Shown here piece by piece: positions 34,101 to 43,744 of a DNA stretch of 64,000 bases; position 1 is the first letter of the stretch; the number at the start of each line of letters is the position of its first letter. The stretch lies in NCBI GenBank assembly GCA_003990705.1, contig AP018318.1, forward strand, positions 4,281,501 to 4,345,500, read 5' to 3'. Source of the stretch: Nostoc sp. HK-01. GTDB taxonomy: Bacteria > Cyanobacteriota > Cyanobacteriia > Cyanobacteriales > Nostocaceae. The notes under the pieces were generated by a model that had not been told where the DNA came from, did no database searches, and worked only from the letters and a program-made list of their open reading frames with translations. The position numbers and the translations under genes are program-made.

Positions 34101-36360
34101 TGCGTTCTGTAATATCTTTATGAGTTCCGATCATTCGCAAAGGCTGACCCCAATCATCACATTCGACAATTTTCCCGCGAGACTGAATCCACTTCCATTC
34201 ACCATTAGCACAGCCCATCCGACACTCAACTTCATAAACAGCACTCACACCTTGAAAATGAGCTTCTAAAGCAGTAGTAACTGTTGCTAAGTCTTCTGGA
34301 TGGATATATTGCTCAAAAACTTGCGAAACATTTGTAACGCCATTTTCTTCATACCCCAGCATTTTTTTCCACTGCAAGTCACTATAGATTTCACCAGTGC
34401 TGAGATTCCAATCCCACAAGCCCAAATCACTAGCTTCTAGAGCAAGTTGTAAACGTTCTTCACTTTGTCTATGGGCAGCTTCGATCATTTTACGCTGAAT
34501 CAAACTGCCCAACTGGGTAGCAACAGCCCCGACTAACATGAGCAAACGCTTATCTATTAATGCTGCACTGCGTTTAAAAAATACTAAAACTGCTAATACT
34601 TCACCATCAGCTAAAATTGGCACACCAAAAGCTGCTTTTAATCCTACTTTGGCCGCTTGGGGCGATCGCAAAAACACTGGTTGTTCAGCAGCAGAAACAT
34701 TTTCAATCCATTCTGGTTGTTTAGTTTCCCAAATCCTTCCTGGTAGTCCCTCACCCAAAACAAATTTAACAGTTTGACTAACTAGTGAGAATTGCTCTAA
34801 TCTAATATCCTCTCCATGCCAAACTAAGCTGTGTTCTAAAACTGTACCATCATCGTTAGGTAGCCATGCTTCACCAAAATCCCAGTTGATGGAATGACAA
34901 ATTAAACGCAGCACTACTTTTAAAGCACTATTCACATCAACTGCACGGGTAATAGCTTGAGATGTTAACAGCAGTAACCTGCTTTCATTTTCTGCCTGTT
35001 TACGTTCAGTAATGTCTTTAGCTGTGCCTAAAACATATTTTTGCCCATCAATTTCGATTATTTCTGCACTGAACAACATTGTTTTGATTTCTTCATTTGC
35101 AGTACGGAAATCAACTTCATAGTTGCGGAGAGATTTTGTTTGTTGCAGAATTTGGGTGAGAAAAATACTTTCTTGACAATTAGCCCAAATCTGTAATTCT
35201 TGGTCAGTATGACCAATCACTTGGTGACGAGCATAACCAAATAGCCGACAAAAACTATCATTAACTTCGATGTAGCGAATTTCTGGCAATGTACATAAGA
35301 TAATTGGGTCAGGAGAAGCTTTAAAAGCAGATGCTAACTTGGCTTCAGACGCTCGACGTGCAGTTTCGGCTCGTTGACGTTCCCGTGCTTCCAGTACCAA
35401 AGAAGCTAAATTTGTCAGAGAACGAGCAAAATTTTGGTCTTCTAATGTCCACTCACGCAATACTCCTACCATCTCCAAACACAAAACTCCCACGGTCTTT
35501 CCCGCTAATCTAATTGGTATAGCGAGAATAGAAATAATGTTCAAGGCTGAGTAAGTTTGAGAGAATTCTTTAGTTCGAGGATCAGTATGAACATTCTCCA
35601 CAGCAATTACTTCTTCTTGCTGCAAAGCTTGAAAATAAATCGGATAATCTACTACAGCTAAAGTGCGTCCTTCGCTATGTTGATGACGGCTTTGCTCAAA
35701 TAAATCTATACACTCAATAAAAGTTGCATTTTGCTTATATAACCAGATACTAGCTCGTTCAATTTCCAAATTTTTAGTAGCTGCTTCTGTAATTTCTCCA
35801 AATGCTGCCTTGATATCACCTTGATACAATATCTGATTTTTAGCTAATTCTGTTAATACTAAACTGTGATTACGCAGCTTAATATTAAGTAGTTTGAGAG
35901 TTTGTTCTGTGGATTTATCTTCTTTTGGTGTTAGCGCCAACGGTTGCTGCTGAAAATAAGATAAAGCTGGCTTTTTCTGACCTTGAAGATGAATGCAATT
36001 TTGCACGCGAATTAAAATTTCTGGCGCACAAAGTGGTTTAGTAATATAGTCAACAGCCTGTAATTTAAAGAATTTCTCTTTATCCTGTAAAGTTTCTATG
36101 GGACTAAGAAAAATAATGGGAATATTTTGAGTTTGTTTATAAGCTTTGAGATATTGACATACTGCATAACCATTCATTTCTGGCATGAGAACGTCAAGTA
36201 AAATTAAATTAGGCAATGTTTCTCGCACTGCATCAATTGCCAGTTTAGCCACAGTGAATTTTTCTACCTGATAATTTTGACCTTCAAGAAGTTGAGATAA
36301 AAAATTTAAATCTTCAGGTTGATCATCAATTAATACAATTTTTATCGATTGATCATACAT
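31192..36360 (-). CDS. Hybrid sensor histidine kinase, REC-GAF-PAS-GAF-PAS3-GAF-HisKA-HATPase-REC
   Basis: This is a 1722-residue cytosolic two-component kinase. In order: receiver (about 5-122, VLIDDQ and LLDVLMPEMNG), GAF (190-335), PAS (345-460), GAF (475-625), three PAS with PAC (640-1030), a phytochrome-like GAF (1050-1215), HisKA with SHELRTPLNA near 1241, HATPase (1345-1470; NAIKFTSTG, DTGVGI, GTGLGLAI), a second receiver (1500-1625; FMDMRMPVMDG) and a roughly 90-residue tail. There is no chromophore cysteine that I can assign. Inside the HATPase domain, just before FEVQDTGVG, about 13 residues (IIPYSLFPTPHSL) come from an in-frame repeat at 32155-32192. The input signal is unknown. 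Confidence 0.93.
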   Translation of the reverse strand: MYDQSIKIVLIDDQPEDLNFLSQLLEGQNYQVEKFTVAKLAIDAVRETLPNLILLDVLMPEMNGYAVCQYLKAYKQTQNIPIIFLSPIETLQDKEKFFKLQAVDYITKPLCAPEILIRVQNCIHLQGQKKPALSYFQQQPLALTPKEDKSTEQTLKLLNIKLRNHSLVLTELAKNQILYQGDIKAAFGEITEAATKNLEIERASIWLYKQNATFIECIDLFEQSRHQHSEGRTLAVVDYPIYFQALQQEEVIAVENVHTDPRTKEFSQTYSALNIISILAIPIRLAGKTVGVLCLEMVGVLREWTLEDQNFARSLTNLASLVLEARERQRAETARRASEAKLASAFKASPDPIILCTLPEIRYIEVNDSFCRLFGYARHQVIGHTDQELQIWANCQESIFLTQILQQTKSLRNYEVDFRTANEEIKTMLFSAEIIEIDGQKYVLGTAKDITERKQAENESRLLLLTSQAITRAVDVNSALKVVLRLICHSINWDFGEAWLPNDDGTVLEHSLVWHGEDIRLEQFSLVSQTVKFVLGEGLPGRIWETKQPEWIENVSAAEQPVFLRSPQAAKVGLKAAFGVPILADGEVLAVLVFFKRSAALIDKRLLMLVGAVATQLGSLIQRKMIEAAHRQSEERLQLALEASDLGLWDWNLSTGEIYSDLQWKKMLGYEENGVTNVSQVFEQYIHPEDLATVTTALEAHFQGVSAVYEVECRMGCANGEWKWIQSRGKIVECDDWGQPLRMIGTHKDITERKTLERELALREARLNAFFSSVPVGMNILDKQLRYVQINQVLAEIHNLSQAEHIGKTIYEVIPQIAPLVAAFYKHVLLTGERILNVEICTPKPKQPETLGYFLASYFPIPGEDNCISGVGTVVVDISDRKLAELALQASQLRYQTLAETSPVGIYHTDKFGNCVYLNQRWCEITGLNQSEAMGTGWAKALHPDDRDRVFATWYEATAAKSLYKCEHRFLRPDGTSVWVICQAIPEIDENGEITGHIGTITDITESKLAEAALRESAEREKAIAQVIQRMRQTLDLNTIFAATTEELRQILNCDRVVVYRFNADWSGEFVSESMNEGWISLMLEQRTDPIVTNNALEDGRCLEKILESAAYPIQDTYLQANQGGVYNQDASFRCVADIYKAEFDSCYIDLLERFQAKAYIIVPIFCGSQLWGLLASYQNSSPRQWKTGEINIVVQIGNHLGVALQQAELLAQTQRQSQALQAAVITADAANKAKSEFLANMSHELRTPLNAILGFTQIMSYDHELSKEHQQNLAIINRAGEHLLNLINDILEMSKIEAGKTTLNISSFNLISLLENLEEMLRLRAESKGLQLRFEYAPLPQYVQTDENKLRQVLLNLLGNAIKFTSTGSVILRVKLADQITQAQTDTAIIPYSLFPTPHSLIFEVQDTGVGISPQEIGLLFKAFGQTEIGRKSQQGTGLGLAISRKYVQLMGGDITVRSQEGIGSIFTFQIDIGFAPTSQEPVRQIQRRVLGLAPEQTEYRILVVDDVLENRLVLVKLLQIKGFAVREAANGQEAITLWQVWQPHLIFMDMRMPVMDGYAATKVIKTRNEAAVFSHVHPIIIAITAHAFEEQRQAIISAGCDDLINKPFREEEIFTKIRQYLDVKYIYQEENQQIIHVMQPNYQPQIIHEDLLSWLSQMPDKWLANLHNAAAQCSDDLILELMSDIPIKNIIFQQYLTDLAHNFQFEKIMNLTKKYDKQDS
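32155..32192. repeat. ggggagtggggaa-type repeat inserted in frame in the kinase gene
   Basis: On the plus strand the stretch reads as alternating gggga/gggaat/gagta units, the pattern of common cyanobacterial intergenic repeats. It codes for a Pro/Ser/Phe-rich loop inside the kinase ATP-binding domain without breaking the frame. Confidence 0.5.
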
Positions 36361-36894
36361 ATTTTCTAGATAATTTTATATTTTATTAAGGATATATTGT
36401 AATCAAAGTTAAAATAAAATATATTTTTAAAATTAAAAAATCATTAATAAATATAACGCAATTAGAAAAAATTCGTGTTTTTCCAAGACTTCTTGATGGA
36501 CATAAAATTTTAAGAAAGTTACTCCCCCAATCAATAAGCAAGATACTCATAAGATAAATTTAATTGTTTTGTGGGTGTTGATATGAAAAATAGATAATAG
36601 GCGTAAGCAGTGGAGAATAAACATTTTTCTGTTGACTTGTAGGTTTTTCTGGTGATATACAGTCTTGAACCGCTATCCTCACAAGTTCTTCATTTTTTTA
36701 GTGTTCAATTTTTGTTGCATTTGGTATTTGCTGCGTAACAACCAAAATTAGATGCGGTTTAGTCAAATCAAATGCAGCACATCAAGTAACTTGTAGCGAT
36801 AATTGCTTTCATCAAGATTTTGACAGCGATCGCGCCACATAATTCAAATCAAAGCATCAAGACTATTGGGTAATTTAAGCACAGGAGGAAACAG
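36361..36894. other. Intergenic region between the kinase and the radical-SAM gene
   Basis: This is a 534-bp divergent promoter region. It is AT-rich near the kinase, and a HIP1-like gcgatcgc site lies near 36827. I see no small gene or convincing operator. Confidence 0.5.
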
Positions 36895-37518
36895 ATGGAA
36901 ACTCAACCAACTCGCCCATCACCAACACTTCCAGAAATTCCCCTTGGCTATCTCAACATTATGGGTTATGTTGACGAGTCAGAAGTTAATGGCCCTGGTT
37001 GTCGTGCTGTTATCTGGGTACAAGGTTGTCGTCGTGAATGTCCTGGTTGCTTTAATCTTGAGTCTTGGCCATTTGAAATTAACCAACTGATTTCTGTTGA
37101 TACCCTAGCCGAACAAATACTGAGTAAACCACAAAACACAGGCGTAACCTTTTCTGGTGGTGAACCTTTTTGGCAAGCATCTGCACTAGCCGCTTTAGCA
37201 CGTAAACTGAAAGCAGCTGGCTTAAATGTTATGTCTTTTTCCGGTTTTACCCTTAAGCAACTCCAGTCTGAATCTGCACCTCCAGATTCGCAAGAATTAT
37301 TAGAACAGTTAGATATTTTAATTGATGGGCCATTTGTAGAATCTTTGGCGATTAATTCTCCCGATTCACCAGTTTCTTCTAGCAATCAACGGGTGAATGT
37401 CTTTAACCCAGCTTTAGCCGACCAAATTACTTGGGCTAGTGACCAAATCGAAATCCATATTCTCAAAGATGGTAGCCGTATTGTTACTGGCTATCGTGGG
37501 CGACTGGAATTAACTTAA
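36895..37518 (+). CDS. Radical-SAM protein related to anaerobic ribonucleotide reductase activase (NrdG-like)
   Basis: This 207-residue protein has a strong AGGAGG ribosome-binding site 5 bases before the ATG. The iron-sulphur motif is GCRRECPGC (C-x3-C-x2-C) near residues 45-51, followed by VTFSGGEPFWQ (the SAM-binding GGE) and LDILIDGPFV. These define the NrdG/PFL-activase type. Canonical NrdG works with NrdD, which is not nearby. The gene downstream encodes a double-glycine leader peptide instead, so a role in peptide modification is possible. A hairpin between them suggests separate transcripts, which weakens that link. Confidence 0.88.
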   Translation: METQPTRPSPTLPEIPLGYLNIMGYVDESEVNGPGCRAVIWVQGCRRECPGCFNLESWPFEINQLISVDTLAEQILSKPQNTGVTFSGGEPFWQASALAALARKLKAAGLNVMSFSGFTLKQLQSESAPPDSQELLEQLDILIDGPFVESLAINSPDSPVSSSNQRVNVFNPALADQITWASDQIEIHILKDGSRIVTGYRGRLELT

Positions 37519-37540
37519 ATTTTTTACAGATAACTATAAA

Positions 37541-37573
37541 TTAACGTGTGTCTCTGTTGGTGGCGCACGTTAA
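37541..37573. terminator. Hairpin after the radical-SAM gene
   Basis: ttaacgtg (37541-37548) and cacgttaa (37566-37573) pair perfectly around a 17-base loop, 22 bp after the stop, followed by an AT-rich tail. It is a probable terminator. Confidence 0.5.
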
Positions 37574-37775
37574 TTATATTCTTTCTGCAAAAATCATCAA
37601 TAAATATTTTTTTAGTACGTAATTATAAGCTGAAGCTTTTTTGTGCAATATCTCAAGATAGAATTTTGACTTATTTTTTTATAGCTAAAGAATAATTTCT
37701 AATGGAATCAATCAGTTTATAACAGAAGCATAGGTAATTAATACATACCTATGTCAACTAAGTGAGGTCAAGATT

Positions 37776-38051
37776 ATGTTATTACAAACAACTGCATCCG
37801 ATTTACTCGTAGATTTATCTACCGAAAAACAGCAATTTTTAGCTGGCGGATGTGGATACTATGGTCGTAGTCCAGAACAAAGTCAAGGATCATCACCAGC
37901 AGAAACATCACCTGAAATGTCATCGCCAGTAGTTGTATCGCAACCGATAGCACGTTTAGCTGTAGGTAGTATCATTACAGTTACACCATTTGCCAAGTGT
38001 TTACCTGGACAAAGTTGTTATGGCACACAAGGTTCTCAAACTCAAGATTAA
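37776..38051 (+). CDS. Double-glycine leader peptide, bacteriocin-like precursor
   Basis: A 91-residue peptide opens with a short leader ending DLSTEKQQFLAGG (residues 13-25), the classic cyanobacterial leader cut by C39-peptidase transporters. The core after Gly-Gly starts CGYYGRS, is rich in Ser, Pro and Gln, and has only three cysteines (near residues 26, 75 and 81). GAGGT lies upstream of the ATG. The precursor type is widespread in cyanobacteria, usually filed as a bacteriocin family, often with little further processing known. No transporter or maturase is next to it apart from the radical-SAM gene 258 bp upstream. Confidence 0.75.
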   Translation: MLLQTTASDLLVDLSTEKQQFLAGGCGYYGRSPEQSQGSSPAETSPEMSSPVVVSQPIARLAVGSIITVTPFAKCLPGQSCYGTQGSQTQD

Positions 38052-38140
38052 TAAGATTTTGAGAAGTCCTCTTGAAGACTTAAATTTTGAATCAGTAGGA
38101 AAAGTATCTTTGGTCTTTTCCATCAATTAAGTAAATAAAG

Positions 38141-38170
38141 CAGAGAAATAAATTAAAACTTATTTCTCTG
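38141..38170 (+). terminator. Perfect 11-bp hairpin after the leader-peptide gene
   Basis: cagagaaataa (38141-38151) and ttatttctctg (38160-38170) pair perfectly with an 8-base loop and are followed by ttt. It is a good rho-independent-like terminator 90 bp after the peptide stop. Confidence 0.6.
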
Positions 38171-38321
38171 TTTACTTATAAATATAAATATTATATTTAA
38201 TTAATTGCAAAAGACGTATAATTATGCATCCTTACAAAAAAGTTACCCATATCAGAGTTTGAGCGCGATGGGATTAAAATTAGAGATGGGTAGATTTTAA
38301 TTTGCAAGTAATTAGATATAG

Positions 38322-39065
38322 ATGAAATTTATTGGGATTGATTTAGGTTGGAAATCGCAACCAAGTGGCTTATGCTGTTTACAATTAATAGACGGAAAGT
38401 TGCAATTAATAGATTTAGATCGCCAAGATGCGATCGCCCAAATTTTAACTTGGATAGATACTTGGGTACAACCAGAAGAACCAGCCATTATTGCTGTTGA
38501 TGCACCGACTCTCATTCCTAACGCTACAGGTAGTCGCCTACCAGATAAACTCAGTCATAAATACTTTGGCAAATATCACGCAGGCTGTTATCCAGCAAAT
38601 CAAAACTTACCTTTTGCAGCGCGGACAATTAACTTTGGCTTAGAATTAGAATCCCGTGGTTATGCTCATGCACCAACCATAGAAGCCAAAAAATTTGGCA
38701 GATATCAAATAGAAGTTTTTCCTCACCCTGCAATAGTCCATTTATTTGGTTTAGAACGCATTCTTAAATATAAAAAAGGACGCATCAATGAGCGCCGCCT
38801 AGAATTAATTAAACTCTATCAATATATTCTGGAAATTTTACCCAATCTCGAACCTAAGCTCGAATTGAATCAAAAGCTCAAAGCTCAACAATCTGATCTC
38901 TTACCTTCCACAGGTGCAGCACTCAAAGCAATTGAAGATAAACTTGATAGTTTAATCTGTGCTTATGTAGCTGCACACTGGTGGTATTGGGGAGAACAAC
39001 GCAACTTAGTATTAGGCGATCGCACCACAGGTTACATTGTCATCCCTAATAAAAGTCAAAAGTAA
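38322..39065 (+). CDS. DUF429 family protein, predicted RNase H-like nuclease fold
   Basis: This 247-residue protein begins FIGIDLGWKSQPSG, the first strand with the acidic residue of the RNase H-like fold, with AVDAPT near residue 66 and AIEDKLDSLICAYVAAHWWYWG near the end carrying further acids. These match DUF429. The family is predicted to be a nuclease, with no proven substrate. It has its own promoter gap of 270 bp and converges on glgP. Confidence 0.88.
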   Translation: MKFIGIDLGWKSQPSGLCCLQLIDGKLQLIDLDRQDAIAQILTWIDTWVQPEEPAIIAVDAPTLIPNATGSRLPDKLSHKYFGKYHAGCYPANQNLPFAARTINFGLELESRGYAHAPTIEAKKFGRYQIEVFPHPAIVHLFGLERILKYKKGRINERRLELIKLYQYILEILPNLEPKLELNQKLKAQQSDLLPSTGAALKAIEDKLDSLICAYVAAHWWYWGEQRNLVLGDRTTGYIVIPNKSQK

Positions 39066-39107
39066 AAAGGTAAAAGTAAAAAAAGAATATTTTGCCTTTT
39101 ACCTTTT
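39065..39107. terminator. Bidirectional hairpin between DUF429 and glucan phosphorylase
   Basis: aaaaggtaaaag (39065-39076) pairs perfectly with cttttacctttt (39096-39107). It starts at the last base of the DUF429 gene and ends 26 bp before the convergent phosphorylase stop. A/T-rich flanks on both sides suit termination in either direction. Confidence 0.55.
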
Positions 39108-39133
39108 ACCTTTTGCCTTTATATTTTTGCCTT

Positions 39134-41698
39134 CTATTCCGCCCAAGCAATTAATCTTGGTTCATAAGCATTAGACAAGTGTGGGTGTTTGGGTAATACA
39201 CGCAGGGACAAGCCTTGAAAACCAGAGGTAGTGTAGATAATATCTGCCGTGTAGACACTCAACCCTTGAGAATCTTGGCCTTGGTAATCCATGACTACTG
39301 GTGTCGCATTGACGATTTCACCGTTAGCATCGATCGCACCTTGATATAACTCTACTTGTACATCATCATTGCTCAAAGTTGCTAAATCCACTTTGGCTTT
39401 GACAGTAACGCTTTGGTTAACCTTAATATCTGAACCGACTGAGACATCAATATCTTTGATAATGAGGTTAAACCAGTGGTCGCTGAGTTTAGCTTTCCAA
39501 GCAGCTAATTCCTTAGCTGGGGCGTAATTATCAGCAATCAGAGTATGACAGCGATCGCTGGCTGGGAAATAAGCCCGTTGAGCATAATCGCGCACCATCC
39601 GCGCTGTATTAAAGAACGGACAGTTCAAGCGAATAGCATCTTTCATTTTAGCGACCCAAGGTCTGGGCAAACCATCATCGTCGCGGTGGTCATAAAATAG
39701 AGGCACAACTTCTTTCTCTAACAAATCGTAGAGAGCGTTAGCTTCCACTTCATCTTGATAATTGGGATCTTCATAATTTTCCCCGTGTCCAATCGCCCAA
39801 CCGGTGCGGACAAAATCAGCTTCATCCCACCAACCATCTAACACACTTAAATTTGGCAATCCATTCATCGCGGCTTTCATCCCGCTAGTACCGGAAGCTT
39901 CTCGTGGACGACGGGGTGTGTTCAACCAGATATCGCACCCGGCTACCATTAGCCGAGCGATATGAATATCGTAGTTAGGAACAAAAACAACCTGTTTTTC
40001 TAAATGGTGTTCGCGGATAAAGTGATTGATATCACGAATCAGTTCTTTTCCAGGAATATCTTTGGGGTGGGCTTTACCAGCAATCACAAATTGGACTTTA
40101 CGGCTTTTATCACCAAGTAAGATGTGTTTAATGCGTTCTAAATCGCGCATCCACAGGGTAGCACGTTTATAAGTAGCAAACCGTCGGGCAAAGCCAATGG
40201 TTAAAACATAAGGGTCTAATACTTCTTGGGCTTGGGCAATTTCCGAAGCCGAAGCACCGCGATCGCGTAAATGTTTAACTAAATGCTCCCGCACGTACAG
40301 CACCATATCCAAACGACAACGTTCGTGATTGCGCCACAACTCCTCATCGGGAATTGCGTCCATTCGCTCCCACAGTTGATTCTCTGGTGGTACTGACGAC
40401 CAGTTTGGCCCTAAGTAGCGATCGTACAATTCTTGCGTTGATTTCGCCACACAACTGCGAGCGTGAACACCATTGGTAATAGCGGTGATTGGAACTTCTT
40501 CGACTGGGACTTTCTTCCACAATGCTTGAAACATCTGCCGCGATACCACACCATGTAGCTGCGCCACCCCGTTAGAAAACGTCGCCATTTTCAACGCCAG
40601 CACTGCCATACTAAACGGTGCAGATAAATCGCCAGTATTTTCTCGCCCTAATCCTAAAAATTGCTCTTTGGGCAAGCCAAAAATATCTGCATAATATCCC
40701 AGATAATACAAAATCTTATCGGGAGGGAATAAATCAATCCCCGCAGGTACAGGTGTGTGAGTCGTAAAGATGTTGCTAGACATCACCACCTGTTTAGCTT
40801 GGGCATAGCTCAACCCTTCTTCTTGAATTAAGAGCCGAATACGCTCTAAAGCCGAGAAGGCAGCGTGACCTTCATTCATGTGATAGGCAGTGACATCATA
40901 ACCCAGAGCTTTGAGCATCTGCACACCACCGATCCCCAACATGATTTCTTGGTGGATACGCATATCGATATCGCCACCATACAGCTGATCCGTGATGTCG
41001 TGATCGTATTGGTTATTGGGTTCGATGTTGGTGTCTAACATATACAAAGGCACCATTCCCACCTGTACCCGCCAAACTCTGGCGTACACCTTACGCCCCG
41101 GATAATCAACGGCAATCTGCAATTCTGAACCGTCGGGATTGCGTTCCAAATGCAAGGGCATATTATAAAAATCGTTGATGGGGTAGCGCTCTTGTTGCCA
41201 GCCATCAGCGTTGAGATATTGAGCAAAATACCCTTGTTGATAAAGCAAGCCTACACCAACTAGAGGTAATCCTAAGTCACTGGCTGATTTTAGGTGATCA
41301 CCAGCGAGAACGCCCAAGCCACCAGAATAAACAGGTAAACAGTCAACCAAGCCAAATTCTGCCGAAAAATAGGCATAACACTCTTTGGGCTTTTGACTGC
41401 GTTGTTTCTGATACCAAGTTCCTTCTTGGAGATAATCTTCTAATTGTCGGGCGGCGCGATCCATTTGTGCTAAAAAGCCATCATCTTCCACTACCTCCAA
41501 CAGCCGCGCTTGGGAGATAGTACCCAGCATCAACACTGGGTTATGGCGGCTAGATTCCCATAAATCTGTATCTAAACGGCGAAATAAATCTTTTGTCTCA
41601 ACATTCCAATCCCAATGCAAGTTATATGCCAGCCGTCGCAGTGGTTCCAGGCGCGGTGGTAGTGATGGGGAAACATTAAAAGTGCGAATTGGCTGCAT
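39134..41698 (-). CDS. glgP: Alpha-glucan phosphorylase (DUF3417-type GlgP)
   Basis: This is an 854-residue phosphorylase of the bacterial/archaeal alpha-glucan subfamily, which releases glucose-1-phosphate from glycogen or maltodextrin. The N-terminal DUF3417 segment (residues 1 to about 115, LRRLAYNLHWDWN) is typical. The pyridoxal-phosphate site is EASGTSGMKAAMNG. A beta-rich C-terminal domain (about 745-854) is also usual in this type. The second phosphorylase at 45059 belongs to the classical subfamily, so the two are not recent duplicates. Confidence 0.95.
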   Translation of the reverse strand: MQPIRTFNVSPSLPPRLEPLRRLAYNLHWDWNVETKDLFRRLDTDLWESSRHNPVLMLGTISQARLLEVVEDDGFLAQMDRAARQLEDYLQEGTWYQKQRSQKPKECYAYFSAEFGLVDCLPVYSGGLGVLAGDHLKSASDLGLPLVGVGLLYQQGYFAQYLNADGWQQERYPINDFYNMPLHLERNPDGSELQIAVDYPGRKVYARVWRVQVGMVPLYMLDTNIEPNNQYDHDITDQLYGGDIDMRIHQEIMLGIGGVQMLKALGYDVTAYHMNEGHAAFSALERIRLLIQEEGLSYAQAKQVVMSSNIFTTHTPVPAGIDLFPPDKILYYLGYYADIFGLPKEQFLGLGRENTGDLSAPFSMAVLALKMATFSNGVAQLHGVVSRQMFQALWKKVPVEEVPITAITNGVHARSCVAKSTQELYDRYLGPNWSSVPPENQLWERMDAIPDEELWRNHERCRLDMVLYVREHLVKHLRDRGASASEIAQAQEVLDPYVLTIGFARRFATYKRATLWMRDLERIKHILLGDKSRKVQFVIAGKAHPKDIPGKELIRDINHFIREHHLEKQVVFVPNYDIHIARLMVAGCDIWLNTPRRPREASGTSGMKAAMNGLPNLSVLDGWWDEADFVRTGWAIGHGENYEDPNYQDEVEANALYDLLEKEVVPLFYDHRDDDGLPRPWVAKMKDAIRLNCPFFNTARMVRDYAQRAYFPASDRCHTLIADNYAPAKELAAWKAKLSDHWFNLIIKDIDVSVGSDIKVNQSVTVKAKVDLATLSNDDVQVELYQGAIDANGEIVNATPVVMDYQGQDSQGLSVYTADIIYTTSGFQGLSLRVLPKHPHLSNAYEPRLIAWAE

Positions 41699-41976
41699 AG
41701 GTTAGCAACTCTCCAAGTTCAGCTATGGTTATTGTTTACCTTCTTTCTGCAATGTTGCCAATTCTTTATACTGTGTTTGTAAAGTACTGATGACTTTGTT
41801 AAGTATTCAAAACTTGCACGAGAATTATGGCTAAATCTTGCACCAAGCATCTTTGTTATTGTTCTGTGTTCTCCTTGAGCATCTGCTTGGTGAGCAAAAT
41901 TTAATAATTGACATGTATCACATAACAACTCCCCATTCCCCCCATCACAGAGAGGTTAATGTCTGAGTAGCAGTAT

Positions 41977-42288
41977 TTAACTGCCCAAAGAAGGCTGATC
42001 TTGGGGGTTTGTTGGCATTTTTAGAGTTTGAGCCGCTGCATAAGCCAACTCTGCGGCTATCTTATAAGCAAGCTTTATATTAGAATTGTGATTAGTAGGA
42101 TTAGCTTGTCGATGCTTTAACTCTTTTTGAACCTCACCAGAGGCGATCGCTCGCTGCAAAATAATAAAAGCATCCAAGTCCTCTGAGTCATAATCTTGCC
42201 GTAGTAACACTTGTATCTGGTTCTGCTCGGCGATACTCAAATAACCAGTTCTAAAAGCTTGCTGGACGATTTGTTTAATTTCCACCAT
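41977..42288 (-). CDS. Small conserved-type cyanobacterial protein of unknown function
   Basis: A 103-residue, largely helical protein (VEIKQIVQQAFRTGYLSIAEQNQIQVLLRQ) has an acidic middle and a polar Asn/Thr linker. Its composition and codon use look like a real gene, and it resembles small cyanobacterial hypothetical proteins with the same QAFRTGYLT-like start. No function can be given. The start codon is ATG at 42288. Confidence 0.7.
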   Translation of the reverse strand: MVEIKQIVQQAFRTGYLSIAEQNQIQVLLRQDYDSEDLDAFIILQRAIASGEVQKELKHRQANPTNHNSNIKLAYKIAAELAYAAAQTLKMPTNPQDQPSLGS

Positions 42289-42715
42289 AATTTTAACCAG
42301 TGTGGCAGTTAATGAAAGGAGCTTAGTCTGTAAATTTGGGTTTCTTGTGAGGATTCCTACTAAGAACTTGCATTTTCTCTAGATTTCAAAATTTATAATG
42401 GCGGATATTCCAGACACATCGTCCATTTGGCTCACCTGATCGGGTGATTTACAATTGTGAGATTATGGTTATCGCTCAATCTAGTTCAATTTAGACAGTT
42501 TCTCTATGAAGAAAAGGTAACAGCTTTTTCTAAATTATGTTGATATAACTGCCCAATAGTAGCGCAGTTATCACTTACTAAATTCCAGACCTGCTATGTG
42601 TTTTTTGACTGACAACGATTCTATAAAAAAAATTAAATTTTTTCTAGTGTAGTCAACATAGAACAACGGGTAGCATCCCAATTTTGCCAATTGACTAAAT
42701 GAGGAGAACTAGTTA

Positions 42716-42775
42716 TTGCGTAGGCGTTAGCCTTCCCGTTCGCGTAGCGTCTCCGTCAGGAGAAGGGTAGGGAAC
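42716..42775. repeat. Cyanobacterial gcgtaggcg/gcgtagcgtctcc repeat
   Basis: The stretch has ttgcgtaggcgttagccttc, then cgttcgcgtagcgtctccgt and a partly inverted aggagaagggtagggaacg. gcgtaggcgtagccc at about 22670 shares its opening. It is a dispersed repeat typical of Nostocales intergenic DNA. Confidence 0.5.
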
Positions 42776-42782
42776 GAAGCGG

Positions 42783-42965
42783 AATGTCGCAATTACAGCA
42801 GCTAGACTTGGCGATTTCTATGCTTCATTTCATGAAGATCGCCATGACCAAATATGTTTTTACACCTTTGGGATGCTCCCGAACAGCGAATTGTTTCAAT
42901 GTACTTTTGATGACCAAGATAAAATTTTGAATCCAGCTATTGATCCGCAAACGAATGTTGTTTAA
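42783..42965 (+). pseudogene. C-terminal remnant of an unidentified protein
   Basis: In one frame 60 codons run to a TAA with protein-like content (LGDFYASFHEDRHDQICFYT and LNPAIDPQTNVV). There is no suitable start, and a stop lies just upstream at the repeat. It reads as the tail of a gene whose front was lost or replaced by the repeat. The family is not recognised. Confidence 0.35.
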
Positions 42966-43744
42966 ATTACCAATTTCAGGCAATTAATTATATTTTGATT
43001 ATCTTCCTACTTGGGAGTGAGACATTAAAAATAAAATGTGTTATTCTGGGAGGCAATTATTATGAAAAGCCACCCATCTAAATGAAATCGTGACTTGGTT
43101 AAGTTATAAATCATCTGTGTGCAACATGAGCGTAGCTCCATACTCTAAAAATTCATTGCAAGAAATTCGCCATTGCAGTCGGGGAAGCGCTTACTTGTTT
43201 GCACCGATGGTCAATTTTAATGTGATGGCTGAAGTCGGTGATACTCCACCTTAGTAAAATTTAATTGGCTGAAGAATAACAACACAATTGGCAGCAATAT
43301 AGTATTGTGATTGCTCAAAAATCAAGAGTCGATTTTGAGTTTATCAATTAAATATATATTGGTGTGGAAAAAGTTTGTGCTTGTGAAATTATTTCATTGA
43401 ACATCATTCAGAAAATTACATAGAGCAACTTGCGGGTAAATATAGCAGATTGTAGGTGAATGAGAGACCAATTTTCATCATAAAGGCATATATTCAAAGC
43501 CTTGTAAATCTGTGATTAGTTCTCTGCTCTCTGCTGAGTATATCCAGCGAATCAAACTATTGAATAGTCTGATGTTTGAGTTTGCCATACTAGCTGGAAA
43601 AATATTTCAGCAGCATAATAGTATCTTTCTTTCATCAAGATTGAGACTACGCAACAAGTTGGTATTGATAAAAGTAATTAACGGGAGATAAGTGATCTCC
43701 GGCGATCGCTAGAACTGGACATTCCGCAAATATAGCTATTTACT

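Noticed and set aside
41719-41928. A 69-codon minus-strand frame between glgP and the 103-residue protein gene
   Set aside because: There are no recognisable features and no clear start signal.
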